Of a DNA stretch of 64,000 nt, positions 23,934-36,113 are shown in pieces. The DNA comes from Henricia sp. BOLD:AAB3569. Taxonomy: Eukaryota > Echinodermata > Asteroidea > Spinulosida > Echinasteridae. Below the pieces are notes generated by a model. The model did not search any database, had not been told where the DNA came from, and was given only the letters and a program-made list of their open reading frames with translations. Within the stretch, counting starts at the first letter, position 1, and every line of letters begins with the position of its first letter. The position numbers were made by a program, and so were the translations under genes. The DNA lies in the NCBI GenBank assembly GCA_037783545.1, contig JBBELK010001198.1, forward strand, positions 186,001-250,000. The letters run 5' to 3'.

Positions 23934-24825
23934 CTCTCGCGCAAACCGTGGCTGTCTGTACACACCTCTTTGGGGTACTCCTGAGTTGTGCACATGCTCA
24001 GTCATTCGGACTGTCGTTAACGCACCGCAGTTTGGCTCGGCAATTTGGTCAAAGTGTGGTCCAAACGTCGGCAAATTTGGAGGTCGAAAAATGTTCCGAC
24101 GAACTTCAAATTTTGCATGCCCTAAACTCTCTATATTGCGCACTTGTCATAAAAAATTGACAGACTTTCGCCGGGAAATGGCAGAGAAATTTCAAAGTTT
24201 AGAAAAAACTCGGTTGAGGCTTCCTGACTGCTCTCACGCAAACCGTGGCTGTCTGTACACACCTCTTTGGGGTACTCCTGAGTTGTGCGCATGCTCAGTC
24301 ATTCGGACTGTCGTTAACGCACCGCAGTTTGGCTCGGCAATTTGGTCAAAGTGTGGTCCAAACGTCGGCAAATTTGGAGGTCGAAAAATGTTCCGACGAA
24401 CTTCAAATTTTGCATGCCCTAAACTCTCTATATTGCGCACTTGTCATAAAAAATTGACAGACTTTCGCCGGGAAATGGCAGAGAAATTTCAAAGTTTAGA
24501 AACAAACTGGGTTGAGGCTTCCTGACTGCTCTCACGCAAACCGTGGCTGTCTGTACACACCTCTTTGGGGTACTCCTGAGTTGTGCGCATGCTCAGTCAT
24601 TCGGACTGTCGTTAACGCACCGCAGTTTGGCTCGGCAATTTGGTCAAAGTGTGGTCCAAACGTCGGCAAATTTGGAGGTCGAAAAATGTTCCGACGAACT
24701 TCAAATTTTGCATGCCCTAAACTCTTTATATTGCGCACTTGTCATAAACAATTGACAGACTTTCGCCAGGAAATGGCAGAGAAATTTCAAAGTTTAGAAA
24801 AAACTGGGTTGAGGCTTCCTGACTG
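23934..24825 (+). repeat. 3-unit HOR, copy 2 (892 bp)
   Basis: The same order as the preceding block: ctctcgcgc plus gcacatg, a ctcggttg unit, then a plain-type unit. The extra base here sits in gaaacaaactgg near 24,505. The third unit carries ctctttata (about 24,722), ataaacaatt and cgccagg, markers used again from 35.8 kb. Confidence 0.8.
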
Positions 24826-26755
24826 CTCTCGCGCAAACCGTGGCTGTCTGTACACACCTCTTTGGGGTACTCCTGAGTTGTGCACATGCTCAGTCATTCG
24901 GACTGTCGTTAACGCACCGCAGTTTGGCTCGGCAAATTGGTCAAAGTGTGGTCCAAACGTCGGCAAATTTGGAGGTCGAAAAATGTTCCGACGAACTTCA
25001 AATTTTGCATGCCCTAAACTCTCTATATTGCGCACTTGTCATAAAAAATTGACAGACTTTCGCCAGGAAATGGCAGAGAAATTTCAAAGTTTAGAAAAAA
25101 CTGGGTTGAGGCTTCCTGACTACTCTCGCGCAAACCGTGGCTGTCTGTACACACCTCTTTGGGGTACTCCTGAGTTGTGCGCATGCTCAGTCATTCGGAC
25201 TGTCGTTAACGCACCGCAGTTTGGCTCGGCAATTTGGTCAAAGTGTGGTCCAAACGTCGGCAAATTTGGAGGTCGAAAAATGTTCCGACGAACTTCAAAT
25301 TTTGCATGCCCTAAACTCTCTATATTGCGCACTTGTCATAAAAAATTGACAGACTTTCGCCGGGAAATGGCAGAGAAATTTCAAAGTTTAGAAAAAACTG
25401 GGTTGAGGCTTCCTGACTGCTCTCACGCAAACCGTGGCTGTCTGTACACACCTCTTTGGGGTACTCCTGAGTTGTGCGCATGCTCAGTCATTCGGACTGT
25501 CGTTAACGCACCGCAGTTTGGCTCGGCAATTTGGTCAAAGTGTGGTCCAAACGTCGGCAAATTTGGAGGTCGAAAAATGTTCCGACGAACTTCAAATTTT
25601 GCATGCCCTAAACTCTCTATATTGCGCACTTGTCATAAAAAATTGACAGACTTTCCCCGCGAAATGGCAGATAAATTTCAAAGTTTAGAAAAAACTGGGT
25701 TGAGGCTTCCTGACTGCTCTCGCGCAAACCGTGGCTGTCTGTACACACCTCTTTGGGGTACTCCTGAGTTGTGCGCATGCTCAGTCACTCGGACTGTCGT
25801 TAACGCACCGCAGTTTGGCTCGGCAATTTGGTCAAAGTGTGGTCCAAACGTCGGCAAATTTGGAGGTCGAAAAATGTTCCGACGAACTTCAAATTTTGCA
25901 TGCCCTAAACTCTGTATATTGCGCACTTGTCATAAAAAATTGACAGACTTTCGCCGGGAAATGGCAGAGAAATTTCAAAGTTTAGAAAAAACTCGGTTGA
26001 GGCTTCCTGACTGCTCTCACGCAAACCGTGGCTGTCTGTACACACCTCTTTGGGGTACTCCTGAGTTGTGCGCATGCTCAGTCATTCGGACTGTCGTTAA
26101 CGCACCGCAGTTTGGCTCGGCAATTTGGTCAAAGTGTGGTCCAAACGTCGGCAAATTTGGAGGTCGAAAAATGTTCCGACGAACTTCAAATTTTGCATGC
26201 CCTAAACTCTCTATATTGCGCACTTGTCATAAAAAATTGACAGACTTTCGCCGGGAAATGGCAGAGAAATTTCAAAGTTTAGAAAAAACTCGGTTGAGGC
26301 TTCCTGACTGCTCTCACGCAAACCGTGGCTGTCTGTACACACCTCTTTGGGGTACTCCTGAGTTGTGCGCATGCTCAGTCATTCGGACTGTCGTTAACGC
26401 ACCGCAGTTTGGTTCGGCAATTTGGTCAAAGTGTGGTCCAAACGTCGGCAAATTTGGAGGTCGAAAAATGTTCCGACGAACTTCTAATTTTGCATGCCCT
26501 AAACTCTCTATATTGCGCACTTGTCATAAAAAATTGACAGACTTTCGCCGGGAAATGGCAGAGAAATTTCAAAGTTTAGAAAAAACTGGGTTGAGGCTTC
26601 CTGACTGCTCTCACGCAAACCGTGGCTGTCTGTACACACCTCTTTGGGGTACTCCTGAGTTGTGCGCATGCTCAGTCATTCGGACTGTCGTTAACGCACC
26701 GAAGTTTGGCTCGGCAATTTGGTCAAAGTGTGGTCCAAACGTCGGCAAATTTGGA
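24826..26755 (+). repeat. HOR-C copy 0 (partial)
   Basis: A shortened version of the HOR-C order: cgcgc/gcacatg unit with caaattgg (24,933), a tactctcgc unit (about 25,121), a plain unit, a unit with ccccgcgaa and cagataaat (about 25,655-25,675) then gtcactcgg, two ctcggttg units (the second with ggttcgg and ttctaatt), and a final accgaag unit ending at the ggttga variant. Confidence 0.8.
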
Positions 26756-29131
26756 GGTTGAAAAATGTTCCGACGAACTTCAAATTTTGCATGCCCTAAA
26801 CTCTCTATATTGCGCACTTGTCATAAAAAATTGACAGACTTTCGCCAGGAAATGGCAGAGAAATTTCAAAGTTTAGAAAAAACTGGGTTGAGGCTTCCTG
26901 ACTGCTCTCGCGCAAACCGTGGCTGTCTGTACACACCTCTTTGGGGTACTCCTGAGTTGTGCACATGCTCAGTCATTCGGACTGTCGTTAACGCACCGCA
27001 GTTTGGCTCGGCAATTTGGTCAAAGTGTGGTCCAAACGTCGGCAAATTTGGAGGTCGAAAAATGTTCCGACGAACTTCAAATTTTGCATGCCCTAAACTC
27101 TCTATATTGCGCACTTGTCATAAAAAATTGACAGACTTTCGCCGGGAAATGGCAGAGAAATTTCAAAGTTTAGAAAAAACTCGGTTGAGGCTTCCTGACT
27201 GCTCTCACGCAAACCGTGGCTGTCTGTACACACCTCTTTGGGGTACTCCTGAGTTGTGCGCATGCTCAGTCATTCGGACTGTCGTTAACGCACCGCAGTT
27301 TGGCTCGGCAATTTGGTCAAAGTGTGGTCCAAACGTCGGCAAATTTGGAGGTCGAAAAATGTTCCGACGAACTTCAAATTTTGCATGCCCTAAACTCTCT
27401 ATATTGCGCACTTGTCATAAAAAATTGACAGACTTTCGCCAGGAAATGGCAGAGAAATTTCAAAGTTTAGAAAAAACTGGGTTGAGGCTTCCTGACTACT
27501 CTCGCGCAAACCGTGGCTGTCTGTACACACCTCTTTGGGGTACTCCTGAGTTGTGCGCATGCTCAGTCATTCGGACTGTCGTTAACGCACCGCAGTTTGG
27601 CTCGGCAATTTGGTCAAAGTGTGGTCCAAACGTCGGCAAATTTGAAGGTCGAAAAATGTTCCGACGAACTTCAAATTTTGCATGCCCTAAACTCTCTATA
27701 TTGCGCACTTGTCATAAAAAATTGACAGACTTTCGCCGGGAAATGGCAGAGAAATTTCAAAGTTTAGAAAAAACTGGGTTGAGGCTTCCTGACTGCTCTC
27801 ACGCAAACCGTGGCTGTCTGTACACACCTCTTTGGGGTACTCCTGAGTTGTGCGCATGCTCAGTCATTCGGACTGTCGTTAACGCACCGCAGTTTGGCTC
27901 GGCAATTTGGTCAAAGTGTGGTCCAAACGTCGGCAAATTTAGAGGTCGAAAAATGTTCCGACGAACTTCAAATTTTGCATGCCCTAAACTCTCTATATTG
28001 CGCACTTGTCATAAAAAATTGACAGACTTTCGCCGGGAAATGGCAGAGAAATTTCAAAGTTTAGAAAAAACTGGGTTGAGGCTTCCTGACTGCTCTCACG
28101 CAAACCGTGGCTGTCTGTACACACCTCTTTGGGGTACTCCTGAGTTGTGCGCATGCTCAGTCATTCGGACTGTCGTTAACGCACCGCAGTTTGGCTCGGC
28201 AATTTGGTCAAAGTGTGGTCCAAACGTCGGCAAATTTGGAGGTCGAAAAATGTTCCGACGAACTTCAAATTTTGCATGCCCTAAACTCTCTATATTGCGC
28301 ACTTGTCATAAAAAATTGACAGACTTTCCCCGCGAAATGGCAGATAAATTTCAAAGTTTAGAAAAAACTGGGTTGAGGCTTCCTGACTGCTCTCGCGCAA
28401 ACCGTGGCTGTCTGTACACACCTCTTTGGGGTACTCCTGAGTTGTGCGCATGCTCAGTCACTCGGACTGTCGTTAACGCACCGCAGTTTGGCTCGGCAAT
28501 TTGGTCAAAGTGTGGTCCAAACGTCGGCAAATTTGGAGGTCGAAAAATGTTCCGACGAACTTCAAATTTTGCATGCCCTAAACTCTCTATATTGCGCACT
28601 TGTCATAAAAAATTGACAGACTTTCGCCGGGAAATGGCAGAGAAATTTCAAAGTTTAGAAAAAACTCGGTTGAGGCTTCCTGACTGCTCTCACGCAAACC
28701 GTGGCTGTCTGTACACACCTCTTTGGGGTACTCCTGAGTTGTGCGCATGCTCAGTCATTCGGACTGTCGTTAACGCACCGCAGTTTGGTTCGGCAATTTG
28801 GTCAAAGTGTGGTCCAAACGTCGGCAAATTTGGAGGTCGAAAAATGTTCCGACGAACTTCTAATTTTGCATGCCCTAAACTCTCTATATTGCGCACTTGT
28901 CATAAAAAATTGACAGACTTTCGCCGGGAAATGGCAGAGAAATTTCAAAGTTTAGAAAAAACTGGGTTGAGGCTTCCTGACTGCTCTCACGCAAACCGTG
29001 GCTGTCTGTACACACCTCTTTGGGGTACTCCTGAGTTGTGCGCATGCTCAGTCATTCGGACTGTCGTTAACGCACCGAAGTTTGGCTCGGCAATTTGGTC
29101 AAAGTGTGGTCCAAACGTCGGCAAATTTGGA
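26756..29131 (+). repeat. HOR-C copy 1: 8 units, 2,376 bp
   Basis: Bounded by the ggttga variant at 26,756 and 29,132. Order: cgccagg + cgcgc + gcacatg; ctcggttg; tactctcgc then gaaggtcg (27,645); agaggtcg (27,940); plain; ccccgcgaa + gtcactcgg; ctcggttg + ggttcgg + ttctaatt; accgaag. The length is exactly 8 x 297. Confidence 0.9.
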
Positions 29132-32100
29132 GGTTGAAAAATGTTCCGACGAACTTCAAATTTTGCATGCCCTAAACTCTCTATATTGCGCACTTGTCAT
29201 AAAAAATTGACAGACTTTCGCCAGGAAATGGCAGAGAAATTTCAAAGTTTAGAAAAAACTGGGTTGAGGCTTCCTGACTGCTCTCGCGCAAACCGTGGCT
29301 GTCTGTACACACCTCTTTGGGGTACTCCTGAGTTGTGCACATGCTCAGTCATTCGGACTGTCGTTAACGCACCGCAGTTTGGCTCGGCAATTTGGTCAAA
29401 GTGTGGTCCAAACGTCGGCAAATTTGGAGGTCGAAAAATGTTCCGACGAACTTCAAATTTTGCATGCCCTAAACTCTCTATATTGCGCACTTGTCATAAA
29501 AAATTGACAGACTTTCGCCGGGAAATGGCAGAGAAATTTCAAAGTTTAGAAAAAAACTGGGTTGAGGCTTCCTGACTGCTCTCACGCAAACCGTGGCTGT
29601 CTGTACACACCTCTTTGGGGTACTCCTGAGTTGTGCGCATTCTCAGTCATTCGGACTGTCGTTAACGCACCGCAGTTTGGCTCGGCAATTTGGTCAAAGT
29701 GTGGTCCAAACGTCGGCAAATTTGGAGGTCGAAAAATGTTCCGACGAACTTCAAATTTTGCATGCCCTAAACTCTCTATATTGCGCACTTGTCATAAAAA
29801 ATTGACAGACTTTCGCCAGGAAATGGCAGAGAAATTTCAAAGTTTAGAAAAAACTGGGTTGAGGCTTCCTGACTACTCTCGCGCAAACCGTGGCTGTCTG
29901 TACACACCTCTTTGGGGTACTCCTGAGTTGTGCGCATGCTCAGTCATTCGGACTGTCGTTAACGCACCGCAGTTTGGCTCGGCAATTTGGTCAAAGTGTG
30001 GTCCAAACGTCGGCAAATTTGAAGGTCGAAAAATGTTCCGACGAACTTCAAATTTTGCATGCCCTAAACTCTCTATATTGCGCACTTGTCATAAAAAATT
30101 GACAGACTTTCGCCGGGAAATGGCAGAGAAATTTCAAAGTTTAGAAAAAACTGGGTTGAGGCTTCCTGACTGCTCTCACGCAAACCGTGGCTGTCTGTAC
30201 ACACCTCTTTGGGGTACTCCTGAGTTGTGCGCATGCTCAGTCATTCGGACTGTCGTTAACGCACCGCAGTTTGGCTCGGCAATTTGGTCAAAGTGTGGTC
30301 CAAACGTCGGCAAATTTAGAGGTCGAAAAATGTTCCGACGAACTTCAAATTTTGCATGCCCTAAACTCTCTATATTGCGCACTTGTCATAAAAAATTGAC
30401 AGACTTTCGCCGGGAAATGGCAGAGAAATTTCAAAGTTTAGAAAAAACTGGGTTGAGGCTTCCTGACTGCTCTCACGCAAACCGTGGCTGTCTGTACACA
30501 CCTCTTTGGGGTACTCCTGAGTTGTGCGCATGCTCAGTCATTCGGACTGTCGTTAACGCACCGCAGTTTGGCTCGGCAATTTGGTCAAAGTGTGGTCCAA
30601 ACGTCGGCAAATTTGGAGGTCGAAAAATGTTCCGACGAACTTCAAATTTTGCATGCCCTAAACTCTCTATATTGCGCACTTGTCATAAAAAATTGACAGA
30701 CTTTCCCCGCGAAATGGCAGATAAATTTCAAAGTTTAGAAAAAACTGGGTTGAGGCTTCCTGACTGCTCTCGCGCAAACCGTGGCTGTCTGTACACACCT
30801 CTTTGGGGTACTCCTGAGTTGTGCGCATGCTCAGTCACTCGGACTGTCGTTAACGCACCGCAGTTTGGCTCGGCAATTTGGTCAAAGTGTGGTCCAAACG
30901 TCGGCAAATTTGGAGGTCGAAAAATGTTCCGACGAACTTCAAATTTTGCATGCCCTAAACTCTCTATATTGCGCACTTGTCATAAAAAATTGACAGACTT
31001 TCGCCGGGAAATGGCAGAGAAATTTCAAAGTTTAGAAAAAACTCGGTTGAGGCTTCCTGACTGCTCTCACGCAAACCGTGGCTGTCTGTACACACCTCTT
31101 TGGGGTACTCCTGAGTTGTGCGCATGCTCAGTCATTCGGACTGTCGTTAACGCACCGCAGTTTGGCTCGGCAATTTGGTCAAAGTGTGGTCCAAACGTCG
31201 GCAAATTTGGAGGTCGAAAAATGTTCCGACGAACTTCAAATTTTGCATGCCCTAAACTCTCTATATTGCGCACTTGTCATAAAAAATTGACAGACTTTCG
31301 CCGGGAAATGGCAGAGAAATTTCTAAGTTTAGAAAAAACTCGGTTGAGGCTTCCTGACTGCTCTCACGCAAACCGTGGCTGTCTGTACACACCTCTTTGG
31401 GGTACTCCTGAGTTGTGCGCATGCTCAGTCATTCGGACTGTCGTTAACGCACCGCAGTTTGGTTCGGCAATTTGGTCAAAGTGTGGTCCAAACGTCGGCA
31501 AATTTGGAGGTCGAAAAATGTTCCGACGAACTTCAAATTTTGCATGCCCTAAACTCTCTATATTGCGCACTTGTCATAAAAAATTGACAGACTTTCGCCG
31601 GGAAATGGCAGAGAAATTTCAAAGTTTAGAAAAAACTCGGTTGAGGCTTCCTGACTGCTCTCACGCAAACCGTGGCTGTCTGTACACACCTCTTTGGGGT
31701 ACTCCTGAGTTGTGCGCATGCTCAGTCATTCGGACTGTCGTTAACGCACCGCAGTTTGGCTCGGCAATTTGGTCAAAGTGTGGTCCAAACGTCGGCAAAT
31801 TTGGAGGTCGAAAAATGTTCCGACGAACTTCAAATTTTGCATGCCCTAAACTCTTTATATTGCGCACTTGTCATAAAAAATTGACAGACTTTCGCCGGGA
31901 AATGGCAGAGAAATTTCTAAGTTTAGAAAAAACTCGGTTGAGGCTTCCTGACTGCTCTCACGCAAACCGTGGCTGTCTGTACACACCTCTTTGGGGTACT
32001 CCTGAGTTGTGCGCATGCTCAGTCATTCGGACTGTCGTTAACGCACCGCAGTTTGGCTCGGCAATTTGGTCAAAGTGTGGTCCAAACGTCGGCAAATTTG

Positions 32101-32399
32101 GAGGTCGAAAAATGTTCCGACGAACTTCTAATTTTGCATGCCCTAAACTCTCTATATTGCGCACTTGTCATAAAAAATTGACAGACTTTCGCCGGGAAAT
32201 GGCAGAGAAATTTCAAAGTTTAGAAAAAACTGGGTTGAGGCTTCCTGACTGCTCTCACGCAAACCGTGGCTGTCTGTACACACCTCTTTGGGGTACTCCT
32301 GAGTTGTGCGCATGCTCAGTCATTCGGACTGTCGTTAACGCACCGAAGTTTGGCTCGGCAATTTGGTCAAAGTGTGGTCCAAACGTCGGCAAATTTGGA
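29132..32399 (+). repeat. HOR-C copy 2: 11 units, 3,268 bp
   Basis: The same order as the 8-unit copy, with two changes. The second unit is replaced by one carrying an added A and gcgcattctc (29,635). Three extra ctcggttg units are also inserted: ttctaag appears at 31,321 and 31,915, two units apart, showing a local duplication inside the HOR. Length 11 x 297 + 1. Confidence 0.9.
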
Positions 32400-35073
32400 G
32401 GTTGAAAAATGTTCCGACGAACTTCAAATTTTGCATGCCCTAAACTCTCTATATTGCGCACTTGTCATAAAAAATTGACAGACTTTCGCCAGGAAATGGC
32501 AGAGAAATTTCAAAGTTTAGAAAAAACTGGGTTGAGGCTTCCTGACTGCTCTCGCGCAAACCGTGGCTGTCTGTACACACCTCTTTGGGGTACTCCTGAG
32601 TTGTGCACATGCTCAGTCATTCGGACTGTCGTTAACGCACCGCAGTTTGGCTCGGCAATTTGGTCAAAGTGTGGTCCAAACGTTGGCAAATTTGGAGGTC
32701 GAAAAATGTTCCGACGAACTTCAAATTTTGCATGCCCTAAACTCTCTATATTGCGCACTTGTCATAAAAAATTGACAGACTTTCGCCGGGAAATGGCAGA
32801 GAAATTTCAAAGTTTAGAAAAAAACTGGGTTGAGGCTTCCTGACTGCTCTCACGCAAACCGTGGCTGTCTGTACACACCTCTTTGGGGTACTCCTGAGTT
32901 GTGCGCATTCTCAGTCATTCGGACTGTCGTTAACGCACCGCAGTTTGGCTCGGCAATTTGGTCAAAGTGTGGTCCAAACGTCGGCAAATTTGGAGGTCGA
33001 AAAATGTTCCGACGAACTTCAAATTTTGCATGCCCTAAACTCTCTATATTGCGCACTTGTCATAAAAAATTGACAGACTTTCGCCAGGAAATGGCAGAGA
33101 AATTTCAAAGTTTAGAAAAAACTGGGTTGAGGCTTCCTGACTACTCTCGCGCAAACCGTGGCTGTCTGTACACACCTCTTTGGGGTACTCCTGAGTTGTG
33201 CGCATGCTCAGTCATTCGGACTGTCGTTAACGCACCGCAGTTTGGCTCGGCAATTTGGTCAAAGTGTGGTCCAAACGTCGGCAAATTTGAAGGTCGAAAA
33301 ATGTTCCGACGAACTTCAAATTTTGCATGCCCTAAACTCTCTATATTGCGCACTTGTCATAAAAAATTGACAGACTTTCGCCGGGAAATGGCAGAGAAAT
33401 TTCAAAGTTTAGAAAAAACTGGGTTGAGGCTTCCTGACTGCTCTCACGCAAACCGTGGCTGTCTGTACACACCTCTTTGGGGTACTCCTGAGTTGTGCGC
33501 ATGCTCAGTCATTCGGACTGTCGTTAACGCACCGCAGTTTGGCTCGGCAATTTGGTCAAAGTGTGGTCCAAACGTCGGCAAATTTAGAGGTCGAAAAATG
33601 TTCCGACGAACTTCAAATTTTGCATGCCCTAAACTCTCTATATTGCGCACTTGTCATAAAAAATTGACAGACTTTCGCCGGGAAATGGCAGAGAAATTTC
33701 AAAGTTTAGAAAAAACTGGGTTGAGGCTTCCTGACTGCTCTCACGCAAACCGTGGCTGTCTGTACACACCTCTTTGGGGTACTCCTGAGTTGTGCGCATG
33801 CTCAGTCATTCGGACTGTCGTTAACGCACCGCAGTTTGGCTCGGCAATTTGGTCAAAGTGTGGTCCAAACGTCGGCAAATTTGGAGGTCGAAAAATGTTC
33901 CGACGAACTTCAAATTTTGCATGCCCTAAACTCTCTATATTGCGCACTTGTCATAAAAAATTGACAGACTTTCCCCGCGAAATGGCAGATAAATTTCAAA
34001 GTTTAGAAAAAACTGGGTTGAGGTTTCCTGACTGCTCTCGCGCAAACCGTGGCTGTCTGTACACACCTCTTTGGGGTACTCCTGAGTTGTGCGCATGCTC
34101 AGTCACTCGGACTGTCGTTAACGCACCGCAGTTTGGCTCGGCAATTTGGTCAAAGTGTGGTCCAAACGTCGGCAAATTTGGAGGTCGAAAAATGTTCCGA
34201 CGAACTTCAAATTTTGCATGCCCTAAACTCTCTATATTGCGCACTTGTCATAAAAAATTGACAGACTTTCGCCGGGAAATGGCAGAGAAATTTCAAAGTT
34301 TAGAAAAAACTCGGTTGAGGCTTCCTGACTGCTCTCACGCAAACCGTGGCTGTTTGTACACACCTCTTTGGGGTACTCCTGAGTTGTGCGCATGCTCAGT
34401 CATTCGGACTGTCGTTAACGCACCGCAGTTTGGCTCGGCAATTTGGTCAAAGTGTGGTCCAAACGTCGGCAAATTTGGAGGTCGAAAAATGTTCCGACGA
34501 ACTTCAAATTTTGCATGCCCTAAACTCTCTATATTGCGCACTTGTCATAAAAAATTGACAGACTTTCGCCGGGAAATGGCAGAGAAATTTCTAAGTTTAG
34601 AAAAAACTCGGTTGAGGCTTCCTGACTGCTCTCACGCAAACCGTGGCTGTCTGTACACACCTCTTTGGGGTACTCCTGAGTTGTGCGCATGCTCAGTCAT
34701 TCGGACTGTCGTTAACGCACCGCAGTTTGGTTCGGCAATTTGGTCAAAGTGTGGTCCAAACGTCGGCAAATTTGGAGGTCGAAAAATGTTCCGACGAACT
34801 TCTAATTTTGCATGCCCTAAACTCTCTATATTGCGCACTTGTCATACAAAATTGACAGACTTTCGCCGGGAAATGGCAGAGAAATTTCAAAGTTTAGAAA
34901 AAACTGGGTTGAGGCTTCCTGACTGCTCTCACGCAAACCGTGGCTGTCTGTACACACCTCTTTGGGGTACTCCTGAGTTGTGCGCATGCTCAGTCATTCG
35001 GACTGTCGTTAACGCACCGAAGTTTGGCTCGGCAATTTGGTCAAAGTGTGGTCCAAACGTCGGCAAATTTGGA
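32400..35073 (+). repeat. HOR-C copy 3: 9 units, 2,674 bp
   Basis: Like copy 2, including the added A and gcgcattctc (32,903), but with only one extra ctcggttg unit. Private changes include gttggc near 32,693, ggtttcc near 34,024 and gtttgta near 34,353. It ends with accgaag and the ggttga variant at 35,074. Length 9 x 297 + 1. Confidence 0.9.
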
Positions 35074-36113
35074 GGTTGAAAAATGTTCCGACGAACTTCA
35101 AATTTTGCATGCCCTAAACTCTCTATATTGCGCACTTGTCATAAAAAATTGACAGACTTTCGCCAGGAAATGGCAGAGAAATTTCAAAGTTTAGAAAAAA
35201 CTGGGTTGAGGCTTCCTGACTGCTCTCGCGCAAACCGTGGCTGTCTGTACACACCTCTTTGGGGTACTCCTGAGTTGTGCACATGCTCAGTCATTCGGAC
35301 TGTCGTTAACGCACCGCAGTTTGGCTCGGCAATTTGGTCAAAGTGTGGTCCAAACGTCGGCAAATTTGGAGGTCGAAAAATGTTCCGACGAACTTCAAAT
35401 TTTGCATGCCCTAAACTCTCTATATTGCGCACTTGTCATAAAAAATTGACAGACTTTCGCCGGGAAATGGCAGAGAAATTTCAAAGTTTAGAAAAAACTC
35501 GGTTGAGGCTTCCTGACTGCTCTCACGCAAACCGTGGCTGTCTGTACACACCTCTTTGGGGTACTCCTGAGTTGTGCGCATGCTCAGTCATTCGGACTGT
35601 CGTTAACGCACCGCAGTTTGGCTCGGCAATTTGGTCAAAGTGTGGTCCAAACGTCGGCAAATTTGGAGGTCGAAAAATGTTCCGACGAACTTCAAATTTT
35701 GCATGCCCTAAACTCTCTATATTGCGCACTTGTCATAAAAAATTGACAGACTTTCGCCGGGAAATGGCAGAGAAATTTCAAAGTTTAGAAAAAACTGGGT
35801 TGAGGCTTCCTGACTGCTCTCACGCAAACCGTGGCTGTCTGTACACACCTCTTTGGGGTACTCCTGAGTTGTGCGCATGCTCAGTCATTCGGACTGTCGT
35901 TAACGCACCGCAGTTTGGCTCGGCAATTTGGTCAAAGTGTGGTCCAAACGTCGGCAAATTTGGAGGTCGAAAAATGTTCCGACGAACTTCAAATTTTGCA
36001 TGCCCTAAACTCTCTATATTGCGCACTTGTCATAAACAATTGACAGACTTTCGCCAGGAAATGGCAGAGAAATTTCAAAGTTTAGAAAAAACTGGGTTGA
36101 GGCTTCCTGACTG
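35074..36113 (+). repeat. HOR-C tail (partial copy 4)
   Basis: It starts with the ggttga/cgccagg/cgcgc/gcacatg unit, then a ctcggttg unit and a plain unit. It then passes into a unit with ataaacaatt (about 36,035), the same sequence of units as at 24.2-24.8 kb. The later HOR-C units (tactctcgc, agaggtcg, ccccgcgaa) are absent. Confidence 0.75.
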
